In this document: positions 36,342-44,124 of the stretch, in pieces
Layout of the letters: each line of letters begins with the position of its first letter
Position numbering within the stretch: position 1 is the stretch's first letter
NCBI RefSeq assembly: GCF_002897035.1
Contig: NZ_BAUX01000002.1
Coordinates: forward strand, 124,001-188,000
Direction: 5' to 3'
Source: Methylopila sp. Yamaguchi
Lineage (GTDB): Bacteria > Pseudomonadota > Alphaproteobacteria > Rhizobiales > Methylopilaceae
DNA length: 64,000 bases
Position numbers and translations under genes: made by a program
The notes under the pieces: generated by a model
The model's input: the letters and a program-made list of their open reading frames with translations, nothing else
Told to the model about the DNA's origin: nothing
Database searches by the model: none

Positions 36342-37553
36342 ATGGACCGCGAGCGTCTCGTCGTCGTCGGCGCCGGCATGGCGTCCCTCCGGCTCCTCGA
36401 GGAGCTGAAGGCCGCCTGCCCCGGCCGCTACGCCGTCACCGTGATCGGCGCGGAGCCGGAGCCGGCCTACAACCGGGTTCTGCTGTCTTCGCTGCTCGCC
36501 GGCGAGGCGAACGACGAGGACCTCGCGTTCCGGGACCGCGCCTGGTACGCGGCGAACGGCTACCGCCTGCTGACCGGCGCTCCGGCCCAGGCGATCGATC
36601 CGTCGACGCGACGCGTGACGCTGAAAGACGGCCGCGCCTTCGCCTACGACCGGCTGGTGCTCGCCACCGGCTCTGAGGCGATCCGGCTGCCGCTGCCGGG
36701 GGCGCATCTCTCGCAGGTGCTGGTGTTCCGCGACCGCTGCGACGCCATGCGCCTTAAGACGCTCGGCGTTCCCGGCGCCCGCGCCGTGGTGATCGGCGGA
36801 GGGCTGCTCGGGCTCGAGGCGGCCTACGGCCTCGTCAAGCTCGGCTGCGCCGTCACCGTGGTGCACCTCATGGGCCGGCTGATGGAGCGCCAACTCGACG
36901 CCAGGGGCGCCGCCACGCTGCGCCGGACGCTCGAGGCCAAGGGCGTCGCCTTCGCGCTGGGCGCCCAGAGCAAGGCGATCGTAGGCGAGACCAAGGTGGA
37001 GGGGCTGGAGCTGGGCTCCGGCGAGGTTCTTCCCGCCGACCTCATCGTCATGGCCTGCGGCGTGCGCCCGAACGCTGCGCTCGGGCGCGGCGCCGGGCTC
37101 GCCGCCAACCGCGGCCTGCTGGTCGACGACGCCATGCGCACCTCCGATCCGCGCATCTTCGCGCTGGGCGAATGCGCCGAACACCGCGGCGTCGTCTACG
37201 GCCTCGTCGCGCCCGCCTACGAGCAGGCGAAGACGCTGGCGCGCGCCCTCGCCGGCGACGACGCGGCCTACGCCGGCACGCTGCTCTCCACCAACCTGAA
37301 GGTCTCAGGGGTCGCGGTGTTCTCCGCCGGCGCGATCGAGGCGGAGGCCGGCGACGAGACCATCGTGCTCTCGGACCCAGGCCACGGCTGCTACCGCAAG
37401 CTGATCGTCCGCGACGACCGGCTGAAAGGCGCGATCCTCGTGGGGGAAGCCTCGGACGCCCTTTGGTACCTCGACCTCATCGCGAGCGGCGCGCCGCTCG
37501 GGCCCTTGCGCGACGACCTCGCCTTCGGGCGCGGCTTCGCGCTTGCGGCGTGA
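36342..37553 (+). CDS. FAD/NAD(P)-dependent oxidoreductase of the nitrate assimilation operon (NirB N-domain-like)
   Basis: A 403-residue flavoprotein resembling the FAD/NAD domain of assimilatory nitrite reductase large subunits. It has an FAD motif (VVVGAGMASLRLLEEL), the segment PAYNRVLLSSLLAGE and a second nucleotide fold (VVIGGGLLGLEAAYGL). The later FAD contact is RTSDPRIFALGECAEH. It lacks siroheme and Fe-S motifs, so it is probably an electron-transfer partner passing NAD(P)H electrons to the nitrate or nitrite reductase. The ATG at 36342 follows TGAGGAG and is preferred to an adjacent TTG. The stop overlaps a very strong AAGGAGG site for the next small ORF. Confidence 0.85.
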   Translation: MDRERLVVVGAGMASLRLLEELKAACPGRYAVTVIGAEPEPAYNRVLLSSLLAGEANDEDLAFRDRAWYAANGYRLLTGAPAQAIDPSTRRVTLKDGRAFAYDRLVLATGSEAIRLPLPGAHLSQVLVFRDRCDAMRLKTLGVPGARAVVIGGGLLGLEAAYGLVKLGCAVTVVHLMGRLMERQLDARGAATLRRTLEAKGVAFALGAQSKAIVGETKVEGLELGSGEVLPADLIVMACGVRPNAALGRGAGLAANRGLLVDDAMRTSDPRIFALGECAEHRGVVYGLVAPAYEQAKTLARALAGDDAAYAGTLLSTNLKVSGVAVFSAGAIEAEAGDETIVLSDPGHGCYRKLIVRDDRLKGAILVGEASDALWYLDLIASGAPLGPLRDDLAFGRGFALAA

Positions 37554-37564
37554 AGGAGGCGGCG

Positions 37565-37720
37565 ATGACACGGTTCACTTTCGCCGCGGCGGCCGAGTGC
37601 GTGCTTCGAAACGCGCTTCCGGCGCTCCTCATGCCGAGGAGCGGACCGCAGGTCCGCGTCCCGAAGCACGCACTCGTTGGTCCATGTGGCCTATTCGATC
37701 GGATTGGCGTCAGCTCATGA
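37565..37720 (+). CDS. Repeat-containing 51-residue mini-ORF coupled to nirA
   Basis: A short frame with the best ribosome binding site in the operon: AAGGAGG at 37553-37559, five bases before the ATG. It begins MTRFTFAAAAECVLRNA, runs through the complete family C repeat (37595-37675) and stops at 37718-37720, overlapping the nirA ATG (ATGA). nirA itself has only a weak site of its own. The product has no known family. The likely role is to carry ribosomes across the repeat to nirA, instead of making a functional protein. Confidence 0.5.
   Translation: MTRFTFAAAAECVLRNALPALLMPRSGPQVRVPKHALVGPCGLFDRIGVSS
37595..37675. repeat. Palindromic repeat, family C (complete), between oxidoreductase and nirA
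   Basis: An 81-bp element with perfect 14-bp inverted ends GAGTGCGTGCTTCG and CGAAGCACGCACTC. Inner hairpin arms include GCTCCTC...GAGGAGC and GCGGACC...GGTCCGC. Its length is a multiple of three and it is stop-free in the mini-ORF frame. Partial relatives occur at 15835-15886 and 41168-41254. Confidence 0.88.
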
Positions 37721-39513
37721 CCCAGGATTTCTCTCCCGACCAGAAGCGGTACCTCGAGGGCTTCGTCTCCGGCGTGCAGGCGATCCGCGGCTCGCGCGGC
37801 GCTCCGGGCTTCGGCGGCGGCGTGCCGTTCGGCGGTCCCGGCGCCCCTGCGGTCGTCGAGGCCGAGCCGGCCGGGCCAGACGCGATCCACCTCAAGGCCA
37901 TGGCCGCGCAGGAAAAGGCGGGCAAGAAGCTCGTCCCGCAGGAGAAGGCGAAGCGGGAGGAGCACCCGTTCGACGCCTATGCGCGGCTGAAGGACCTCGC
38001 GGAGAAGAACCAGTTCGCGAAGTCGCTCGACGACTTCCGCATCCGCTTCCACGGCCTGTTCTACGTCGGCCCCACGCAGGACGCTTACATGTGCCGGCTG
38101 CGGATCCACAACGGGATCCTGAAGGCCTGGCAGTTCCGCGGCGTCGCCGACCTGTCCGAGCGCTACGCCGGCGGCTTCACCCATGTGACGACCCGCGCCA
38201 ACCTGCAGGCGCGCGAGATCAGCGCGGCCAACGGCATTCCCTACATCGAGGGCCTGGTCGACATCGGCCTGACCTCCAAGGGCTCCGGCGCCGACAACAT
38301 CCGCAACGTCACCGGCACCCCGACCGCCGGCATAGACCCGCAGGAGCTGGTCGACACCCGCCCCTACGCCAAGGAGTGGCACCACCACATCCTCAACGAC
38401 CGCGCTCTCTACGGTCTTCCGCGCAAGTTCAACGTGGCCTTCGACGGCGCCGGCCGGATCGCGGCGCTGGAGGACACCAACGACATCGGCTTCCAGGCCG
38501 TCGAGGTGCTGGAGGGCGCCGGCGTCGCGCCTGGCGTCTGGTGGCGGCTCGCGCTCGGCGGCATCACCGGCCACAAGGATTTCGCCCGGGACACCGGCGT
38601 GATCGTGCCGCTCGACAAGGCGACCAAGGTGGCGGACGCGATCGTCCGCGTGTTCATCGCCTCCGGCGACCGATCTGACCGCAACAAGGCGCGGCTGAAG
38701 TACGTGCTCGACGCCTGGGGTTTTGAGACGTTCCTGGCCGAGGTGGAGAAAGTCCTGGGCTGGAGCCTCACCCGCGTCTCGCCCGACGCCGTGGCGCCGC
38801 GTCTCGAGAGCGACCGGCTCGCCCACATCGGCGTGCATCCCCAGAAGCAGCCCGGCCTCAATTGGGTGGGCGTCGTGCTGCCGCTGGGCAAGATGACCTG
38901 CGCGCAGATGCGTTCGCTCGCCGACATCTCGGAGCGCTATGGCGACGGCGACGTGCGCCTGACCGTCTGGCAGAACCTGCTGCTTTCGGGCGTCCGCGAC
39001 GCTGACGTGGCGGCGGTGGAGCAGGCGATCGCCGCCATCGGGCTCGCCACCTCCGCATCGAACGTCCGCGCCGGCCTGGTGGCTTGCACCGGCAACCGCG
39101 GCTGCAAGTTCGCGGCCTCCGACACCAAGGGCTTCGCCGACCTGATCGCGAACCACGTCGATGGCGTCGGCCTCGCGGTCGACACTCCCGTCAACATCCA
39201 TGTCACCGGCTGCCACAACTCGTGCGCGCAGCACTACATCGGCGACATCGGCCTGATCGGCGCCAAGGTGCCGATCAACGACGAGGACACGGTGGAAGGC
39301 TTCCACCTCCACGTCGGCGGGGGCTTCGGTTCGGACGCGACGATCGGCCGGGAGCTGCTGCGCGACGTCAAGGGCGAGGACTGCCCGGCCGTCGTGGAGA
39401 AAATGCTGCGCGGCTACCTCGCCGCCCGCAGCGGCGCCGAGACCTTCGCCGCCTTCACGCGCCGGCACGAGATCGACGCGCTCAAGACCATCTTCGAGCT
39501 GGAGGGCGCTTGA
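37717..39513 (+). CDS. nirA: Assimilatory nitrite reductase, NirA (siroheme/[4Fe-4S]) family
   Basis: Reduces nitrite to ammonium with six electrons. The 598-residue protein has two sulfite/nitrite reductase ferredoxin-like half-domains and two catalytic domains. The siroheme-[4Fe-4S] ligands are in CTGNRGCKF (C-x5-C) and TGCHNSCAQH (C-x3-C), near residues 455-510. The N-terminal 90 residues hold a Gly/Pro/Ala-rich linker. The ATG at 37717 matches family N-termini and overlaps the stop of the mini-ORF. The electron donor could be ferredoxin or the Fe-S flavoprotein encoded next. Confidence 0.93.
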   Translation: MTQDFSPDQKRYLEGFVSGVQAIRGSRGAPGFGGGVPFGGPGAPAVVEAEPAGPDAIHLKAMAAQEKAGKKLVPQEKAKREEHPFDAYARLKDLAEKNQFAKSLDDFRIRFHGLFYVGPTQDAYMCRLRIHNGILKAWQFRGVADLSERYAGGFTHVTTRANLQAREISAANGIPYIEGLVDIGLTSKGSGADNIRNVTGTPTAGIDPQELVDTRPYAKEWHHHILNDRALYGLPRKFNVAFDGAGRIAALEDTNDIGFQAVEVLEGAGVAPGVWWRLALGGITGHKDFARDTGVIVPLDKATKVADAIVRVFIASGDRSDRNKARLKYVLDAWGFETFLAEVEKVLGWSLTRVSPDAVAPRLESDRLAHIGVHPQKQPGLNWVGVVLPLGKMTCAQMRSLADISERYGDGDVRLTVWQNLLLSGVRDADVAAVEQAIAAIGLATSASNVRAGLVACTGNRGCKFAASDTKGFADLIANHVDGVGLAVDTPVNIHVTGCHNSCAQHYIGDIGLIGAKVPINDEDTVEGFHLHVGGGFGSDATIGRELLRDVKGEDCPAVVEKMLRGYLAARSGAETFAAFTRRHEIDALKTIFELEGA

Positions 39514-39518
39514 ACCCC

Positions 39519-41153
39519 ATGACCGCGCAAGGCCAGATCCTCCCTCCCCTCGTTCCCGAGAACGCGCCCTTCAGCCCTGAGCAACGGGCCTGGCTGAACG
39601 GCTTCTTCGCCGGCCTGCTGTCGATGGACGGCGGGATGCAGGCGCTGTCGCGCGACGCCGCGACCGCGCTGCTGGGCTCGCCTCTGCCCGGCGAAGGCGC
39701 CTCCGCGCCGAAGGAAGAGGACGACGGCGCGCCGTGGCACGACGCGTCCATTCCGATCGACGAGCGCATGGAGATGGCCGCCGGCAAGCCGGTGAAGCGC
39801 CGCATGTACGCGGCCATGGCGCAGCAGGACTGCGGCCAGTGCGGCTATCTCTGCGAGAGCTACTCCGCCGCGATCGCGGCGGGCGAGGAGAAGAAGCTCA
39901 ATCTCTGCGTGCCGGGCGGCAAGGAAACGACCCGCATGCTGAAGAAGCTGTTCGAGGAGCTCGACGGTGGCGGCGCGGCGCCCGCGAAGCCTGCGCCCAT
40001 CCCCGCGGCGCCGGCCGCGGCCGAGCCCGGCCGCTCGCGCGAGACGCCGGTCGAGGCCGCCTTCCTGTCGAAGCGCGCGGTCAGCGGCGAAGGCTCCGAC
40101 AAGGAGACCAACCACGTCGAGATCGACCTCTCCGCCTGCGGCCTGACCTATCAGCCGGGCGACTCGTTCGGCCTGTTCGCGACGAACGCGCCGGAGCTGT
40201 GTTTGGCGGTGGCCGCGCGTCTCGGCGTCGCGCCGGAGGCCGAAGTCACGCATGACGGCCACACGCTGCCCCTGGCCGCTTGGTTGTCGGAGCGGATGTC
40301 GCTCGGCGCCGCGCCGGACGCGCTGTTCGAGCTGCTCGGCGTCTACGCCGAAAGCGCCGACGAGAAGCAAACGCTCGCCAAGCTCGCCGAAGGCGAGGAC
40401 CCGGACGGCGACCTCGCGACCCTCGACGTCCTGGCGGCGCTGGAGAAGTTCCCGGCCGTCACCCCGCCGGCGGCGGAGCTCCTCGGCGCGCTCGATCCGC
40501 TGCAGCCGCGGCTCTACTCGATCTCGTCGGCGCTCTCCGCCGATCCCGGCAAGGTCAGCCTGACCGTCGCCGCCGTCCGCTACCGCATCGGTGACCGCAC
40601 TCGGCTCGGCCTCGCCTCGACCTATCTCGCCGACCGCGTCGCGCCGGGCGACAAGCTCAAGGTCTACGTCCAGAAGGCCCACGGCTTCGCGCTTCCGAAG
40701 GACGGCGCGGTCCCGATCGTCATGGTCGGCCCCGGCACGGGCATCGCGCCGTTCCGGTCCTTCCTGCGCGATCGCAAGGCGACCAACGCCGCTGGCGGCG
40801 CCTGGCTGTTCTACGGGCACCAGCACGAGGCGACGGACTACTACTACCGCGACGAGATCGCCGAGCTGCAGGCCGCGGGCGCGCTGACGAAGCTGTCGCT
40901 CGCCTGGTCCCGCGACGGCGCGGAGAAGGTCTACGTGCAGGATCGCATGCGCGAGGCCGGGGCCGAGCTCTGGAGCTGGCTCGAGAAAGGCGCGCACTTC
41001 TACGTCTGCGGCGACGCCAAGCGCATGGCGGCCGACGTCGAGAAGGCTCTGGTCGAGGTGGTCGCAACCCATGGAGGCAGAAGCGCCGACGAGGCCAAGG
41101 CGTTCGTCGGGGGCCTGAAGAAGGCCGGCCGCTACCAGGCGGACGTCTACTGA
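39519..41153 (+). CDS. CysJ-like flavoprotein reductase with N-terminal Fe-S motif (sulfite reductase alpha-type)
   Basis: A 544-residue protein whose last 375 residues match the FAD/NADPH reductase part of sulfite reductase alpha subunits. Seen there are YQPGDSFGLF, RLYSISSAL (FAD), VGPGTGIAPFRSFLRDR (NADPH) and FYVCGDAKRMAADV. The FMN flavodoxin domain of true CysJ is missing. In its place is a small domain with DCGQCGYLC (C-x2-C-x3-C, near residue 107) and a further Cys in LNLCVPGG, fitting a [4Fe-4S] cluster. Lying between nirA and nasA, it probably delivers NADPH electrons to one or both reductases. ATG 39519 chosen; TTG 39510 overlaps the nirA stop. Confidence 0.85.
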   Translation: MTAQGQILPPLVPENAPFSPEQRAWLNGFFAGLLSMDGGMQALSRDAATALLGSPLPGEGASAPKEEDDGAPWHDASIPIDERMEMAAGKPVKRRMYAAMAQQDCGQCGYLCESYSAAIAAGEEKKLNLCVPGGKETTRMLKKLFEELDGGGAAPAKPAPIPAAPAAAEPGRSRETPVEAAFLSKRAVSGEGSDKETNHVEIDLSACGLTYQPGDSFGLFATNAPELCLAVAARLGVAPEAEVTHDGHTLPLAAWLSERMSLGAAPDALFELLGVYAESADEKQTLAKLAEGEDPDGDLATLDVLAALEKFPAVTPPAAELLGALDPLQPRLYSISSALSADPGKVSLTVAAVRYRIGDRTRLGLASTYLADRVAPGDKLKVYVQKAHGFALPKDGAVPIVMVGPGTGIAPFRSFLRDRKATNAAGGAWLFYGHQHEATDYYYRDEIAELQAAGALTKLSLAWSRDGAEKVYVQDRMREAGAELWSWLEKGAHFYVCGDAKRMAADVEKALVEVVATHGGRSADEAKAFVGGLKKAGRYQADVY

Positions 41154-41401
41154 TGGGCGCGGAAACAGAGTGCGTGCTTCGAGACGCCGGCCGACGGCCG
41201 GCTCCTCAGCATGAGAAGGTTGGACGCCGCCGGAGGTCGCCTCATGCTGAGGAGGGCCGTCATCCCGGCCGAAGCGGCGCAGCCGCGCAGACCCGGGACC
41301 GTCTTCAGGACAAGGCGCCTCGCTTCGCGAACGATCCCGGCTCTGCGCTGCGCTCCGGCCGGGATGACGCTGGTTTCGCTCGTGGCTCCGTCCGCCCATG
41401 A
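41153..41401 (+). CDS. Repeat-containing 82-residue mini-ORF bridging cysJ-like gene and nasA
   Basis: Starts at an ATG overlapping the upstream stop (TGATG, 41151-41155) and ends with a TGA overlapping the nasA ATG (ATGA, 41398-41401). Almost all of it is repeat DNA (families C and B). The translated start MGAETECVLRDA shares ECVLR with the mini-ORF before nirA, and its second half shares the RHPGRS/RDR/DPGSA/RDDA pattern with the MdcB tail. No family was recognised. It probably serves translational coupling. Confidence 0.45.
   Translation: MGAETECVLRDAGRRPAPQHEKVGRRRRSPHAEEGRHPGRSGAAAQTRDRLQDKAPRFANDPGSALRSGRDDAGFARGSVRP
41168..41254. repeat. Palindromic repeat, family C, upstream of nasA
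   Basis: Begins with the same 14-base end GAGTGCGTGCTTCG as the element at 37595. It contains CGGCCGACGGCCG and paired arms CTCCTCAGCATGAG (41202-41215) and CTCATGCTGAGGAG (41241-41254). The distal GAAGCACGCACTC end is missing. Confidence 0.82.
41258..41369. repeat. Palindromic repeat, family B (complete), upstream of nasA
   Basis: A 112-bp element with perfect 14-bp inverted ends CGTCATCCCGGCCG and CGGCCGGGATGACG. It has the same length as the copy at the 3' end of mdcB and abuts the family C element just upstream, forming a composite. Confidence 0.88.
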
Positions 41402-44073
41402 ACATGCGCCCCGCCGACCTGCCGAAGGCCCCCACCCGCACCACTTGCCCCTACTGCGGCGTGGGCTGCGGGGTGCTGGCGCAGCCCGATCATCTCGGTG
41501 GCGCGACCATCGCGGGCGACACGGAGCACCCGTCCAATTTCGGCCGGCTGTGCTCGAAGGGCTCGGCGCTCGGCGAAACCCTGTCGCTCAACGGGCGGCT
41601 GCTGCATCCCGAGATCGGGGCCAAGCGCGCGAGCTGGGACGAAGCGCTCGACGCAACGGCGGAGGGCTTCCGCCGCACGCTTGAGACGCACGGGCCGGAA
41701 GCCATCGCGATCTATCTGTCGGGCCAACTTCTGACGGAGGACTATTACGCCGCGAACAAGCTGTTCAAAGGCTTCCTCGGCTCGGCCAACGTCGACACAA
41801 ATTCGCGCCTTTGCATGTCGTCCTCAGTCGCGGGGCACAAGCGCGCCTTCGGCGCCGACACGGTGCCCGGGACCTACCGCGACCTCGAGATCGCCGACCT
41901 CCTGGTCTTCGTCGGCTCCAACGCCGCCTGGTGCCACCCCGTGCTCTACCAGCGGATGCTGGCCGCGAAGGCGGCGCGGGGCGCCAAGATCGTGGTGATC
42001 GACCCGCGCGGCACCGCGACGGCGGAGGAGGCCGACCTCCATCTGCCGCTCGCCGGGGGCTCGGACGCGGCGTTGTTCTGCGGGCTGCTGGTCCATCTCG
42101 CCGACAAGGGCCGCCTCGACCAGGCTTATGTCGCGGGCCACACGCAGGGGTTCGACGCGGCCCTCGCCCGAGCCCGCGAGATCGCGCCGACGGTCTCGGC
42201 CACTTCGGCCGCCTGTGGGCTGCCGCCCGCCGACGTCGCAGCCTTCTTCGAGCTGTTCGCGGCCACCGAACGCGTGGTCACGCTGTACAGCCAGGGGGTG
42301 AACCAAGCGGCGCAGGGAACCGACAAGGTCGGGGCGATCATCAACTGCCATCTCGCCACGGGTCGCATCGGCCGCGAAGGCATGGGGCCGTTCTCGCTCA
42401 CCGGCCAGCCCAACGCCATGGGCGGGCGCGAGGTCGGGGGGCTCGCCAACCAGCTCGCCGCCCACATGGGTTTCGAGCCGGCCTCGATCGACAGGGTCCG
42501 CCGGTTCTGGGACGCGCCGCGCATGGCGCAGGCGGACGGGCTGAAGGCCGTCGACATGTTCGACGCCATCGGCCGCGGCCAGATCAAGGCGCTGTGGGTG
42601 ATGGGCACCAACCCCGCCGTCTCCGTGCCGCGCGCCGACGCCGTGCGCGCCGCGCTGAAGCGGCTCGACCATTTCGTCGTCTCCGAAAACGTCGCCTCCA
42701 ACGACACACTGGGCGCCGGCGCGCACATCCGCCTTCCCGCCGCGGCCTGGGGGGAGAAGGACGGCACGGTCACGAACTCCGAGCGCCGCATCTCGCGCCA
42801 GCGGCCGTTCCTCGCGCCCCCCGGCCAGACGCGGCCGGACTGGTGGGCGGTGGCGCAGGTGGCGAAGCGCCTCGGCTTCGGCGAGGCCTTCGGCTGGCGC
42901 ACGCCGGGCGAGGTGTTCCGCGAGCACGCCGCGCTTTCCGCGTTCGAGAACGACGGAACGCGCGACTTCGACATCGGCGCGTTGGCCGACCTCGACACCC
43001 ACGACTACGACCAGCTCAAGCCGATCCAGTGGCCGGCCCGCCGCGGCATGGCGCGCACGGAGACCCGCTTCTTCGCCAAGGGCGGCTTCTACACCGCGAA
43101 CGGCCGGGCGAACTTCGTGGAGGTCGCGCCGCTCGCGCCGTCGGCCTCGACCGACGATCGCTTCCCTTTCCGGCTCAACACCGGCCGCATCCGCGACCAG
43201 TGGCACACCATGACGCGCACCGGCAAAAGCCAGCGGCTCTCCAGCCATCTGGTCGAGCCGTTCGTGGAGATCCATCCGGACGACGCGACCGCCGAGGGCC
43301 TGAAGGACGGCGGCTTCGCACGGGTGACAACCACCCATGGCGACGTCGTCCTGCGCGTGCGCGCGGAGCCCGGCCAGCGCCGGGGAGCGCTGTTCGCGCC
43401 GATCCACTGGAACGATGAAACCTCGTCCAACGGCCGCGTGGGCGCGCTGGTTCACGCCGCCGTCGATCCGTTCTCCGGACAGCCCGACGCCAAGGCGACG
43501 CCGGCGGCGGTCGCGCCGGCGCGCTTCGCGCGCCAGGGCTTCGCGTTGACCCGAGGGGCCCTCGGCGCGCTCGATCCCGCCACGTGGTGGGCAAGGGCGA
43601 CCGTGCCGCACGGGTTCGGCCTGCTGTTCGCCACCGATCACGAGGTGACGCTCTCCGAGATCTTTCCGGACCTCGAGCCGGGCGACGAGATCGTGGACTA
43701 CGTCGACGCCGGCCGCGGGGTGGCGCGCTCCGCCGTCTTCCGCGACGGGGCGTTGGCGGCCTGCCTGTTCGTCGCGCCCGATCGACAGGAGAGCGCCTGG
43801 ACCTTCCTCCGCGCGAAGCTCGGCGAGGGGCTTACGGAAGGCCAGGTCCGCAGCCTCCTGCTCGCCGGCCGCGCCAGCGACGGCGCCGCCTGCGGCCCGC
43901 TGGTCTGCGCCTGCCACGGCGTGCCGAAAGGCGTCATCGAAACCGCGATCCGCGGCGGCGCGGCGGACGCCGCGGCGGTGGGCGCCACGACCAAGGCCGG
44001 AACGAACTGCGGCTCCTGCCTGCCGGAGATCCGGCGCATGCTGGTGGCGGCGCGGGCGCTCGCGACCGCGTAA
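41398..44073 (+). CDS. nasA: Assimilatory nitrate reductase catalytic subunit with C-terminal [2Fe-2S] domain
   Basis: Reduces nitrate to nitrite in the cytoplasm. The 891-residue molybdoprotein has an N-terminal [4Fe-4S] motif CPYCGVGCGV and a later cluster Cys in RLCSKGS. The putative Mo-ligand Cys lies in NSRLCMSSSV near residue 140. Molybdopterin-binding segments include VVIDPRGTATAEEADLHLPL and GQPNAMGGREVGGLANQL. A C-terminal BFD-like [2Fe-2S] domain has CACHGVPKGVIETAI and GTNCGSCLPEIRRML. Its start overlaps the preceding mini-ORF stop. Last gene of the nas operon. Confidence 0.95.
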   Translation: MNMRPADLPKAPTRTTCPYCGVGCGVLAQPDHLGGATIAGDTEHPSNFGRLCSKGSALGETLSLNGRLLHPEIGAKRASWDEALDATAEGFRRTLETHGPEAIAIYLSGQLLTEDYYAANKLFKGFLGSANVDTNSRLCMSSSVAGHKRAFGADTVPGTYRDLEIADLLVFVGSNAAWCHPVLYQRMLAAKAARGAKIVVIDPRGTATAEEADLHLPLAGGSDAALFCGLLVHLADKGRLDQAYVAGHTQGFDAALARAREIAPTVSATSAACGLPPADVAAFFELFAATERVVTLYSQGVNQAAQGTDKVGAIINCHLATGRIGREGMGPFSLTGQPNAMGGREVGGLANQLAAHMGFEPASIDRVRRFWDAPRMAQADGLKAVDMFDAIGRGQIKALWVMGTNPAVSVPRADAVRAALKRLDHFVVSENVASNDTLGAGAHIRLPAAAWGEKDGTVTNSERRISRQRPFLAPPGQTRPDWWAVAQVAKRLGFGEAFGWRTPGEVFREHAALSAFENDGTRDFDIGALADLDTHDYDQLKPIQWPARRGMARTETRFFAKGGFYTANGRANFVEVAPLAPSASTDDRFPFRLNTGRIRDQWHTMTRTGKSQRLSSHLVEPFVEIHPDDATAEGLKDGGFARVTTTHGDVVLRVRAEPGQRRGALFAPIHWNDETSSNGRVGALVHAAVDPFSGQPDAKATPAAVAPARFARQGFALTRGALGALDPATWWARATVPHGFGLLFATDHEVTLSEIFPDLEPGDEIVDYVDAGRGVARSAVFRDGALAACLFVAPDRQESAWTFLRAKLGEGLTEGQVRSLLLAGRASDGAACGPLVCACHGVPKGVIETAIRGGAADAAAVGATTKAGTNCGSCLPEIRRMLVAARALATA

Positions 44074-44124
44074 CACCGCTGCGATGGCTACTGGCTGAGA
44101 CGACGAGGTTCCTGGGGACCTGCG

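Noticed and set aside
41824-44076. A 750-codon minus-strand frame antisense to nasA
   Set aside because: Same reason: composition-driven shadow of a well-supported gene on the other strand.
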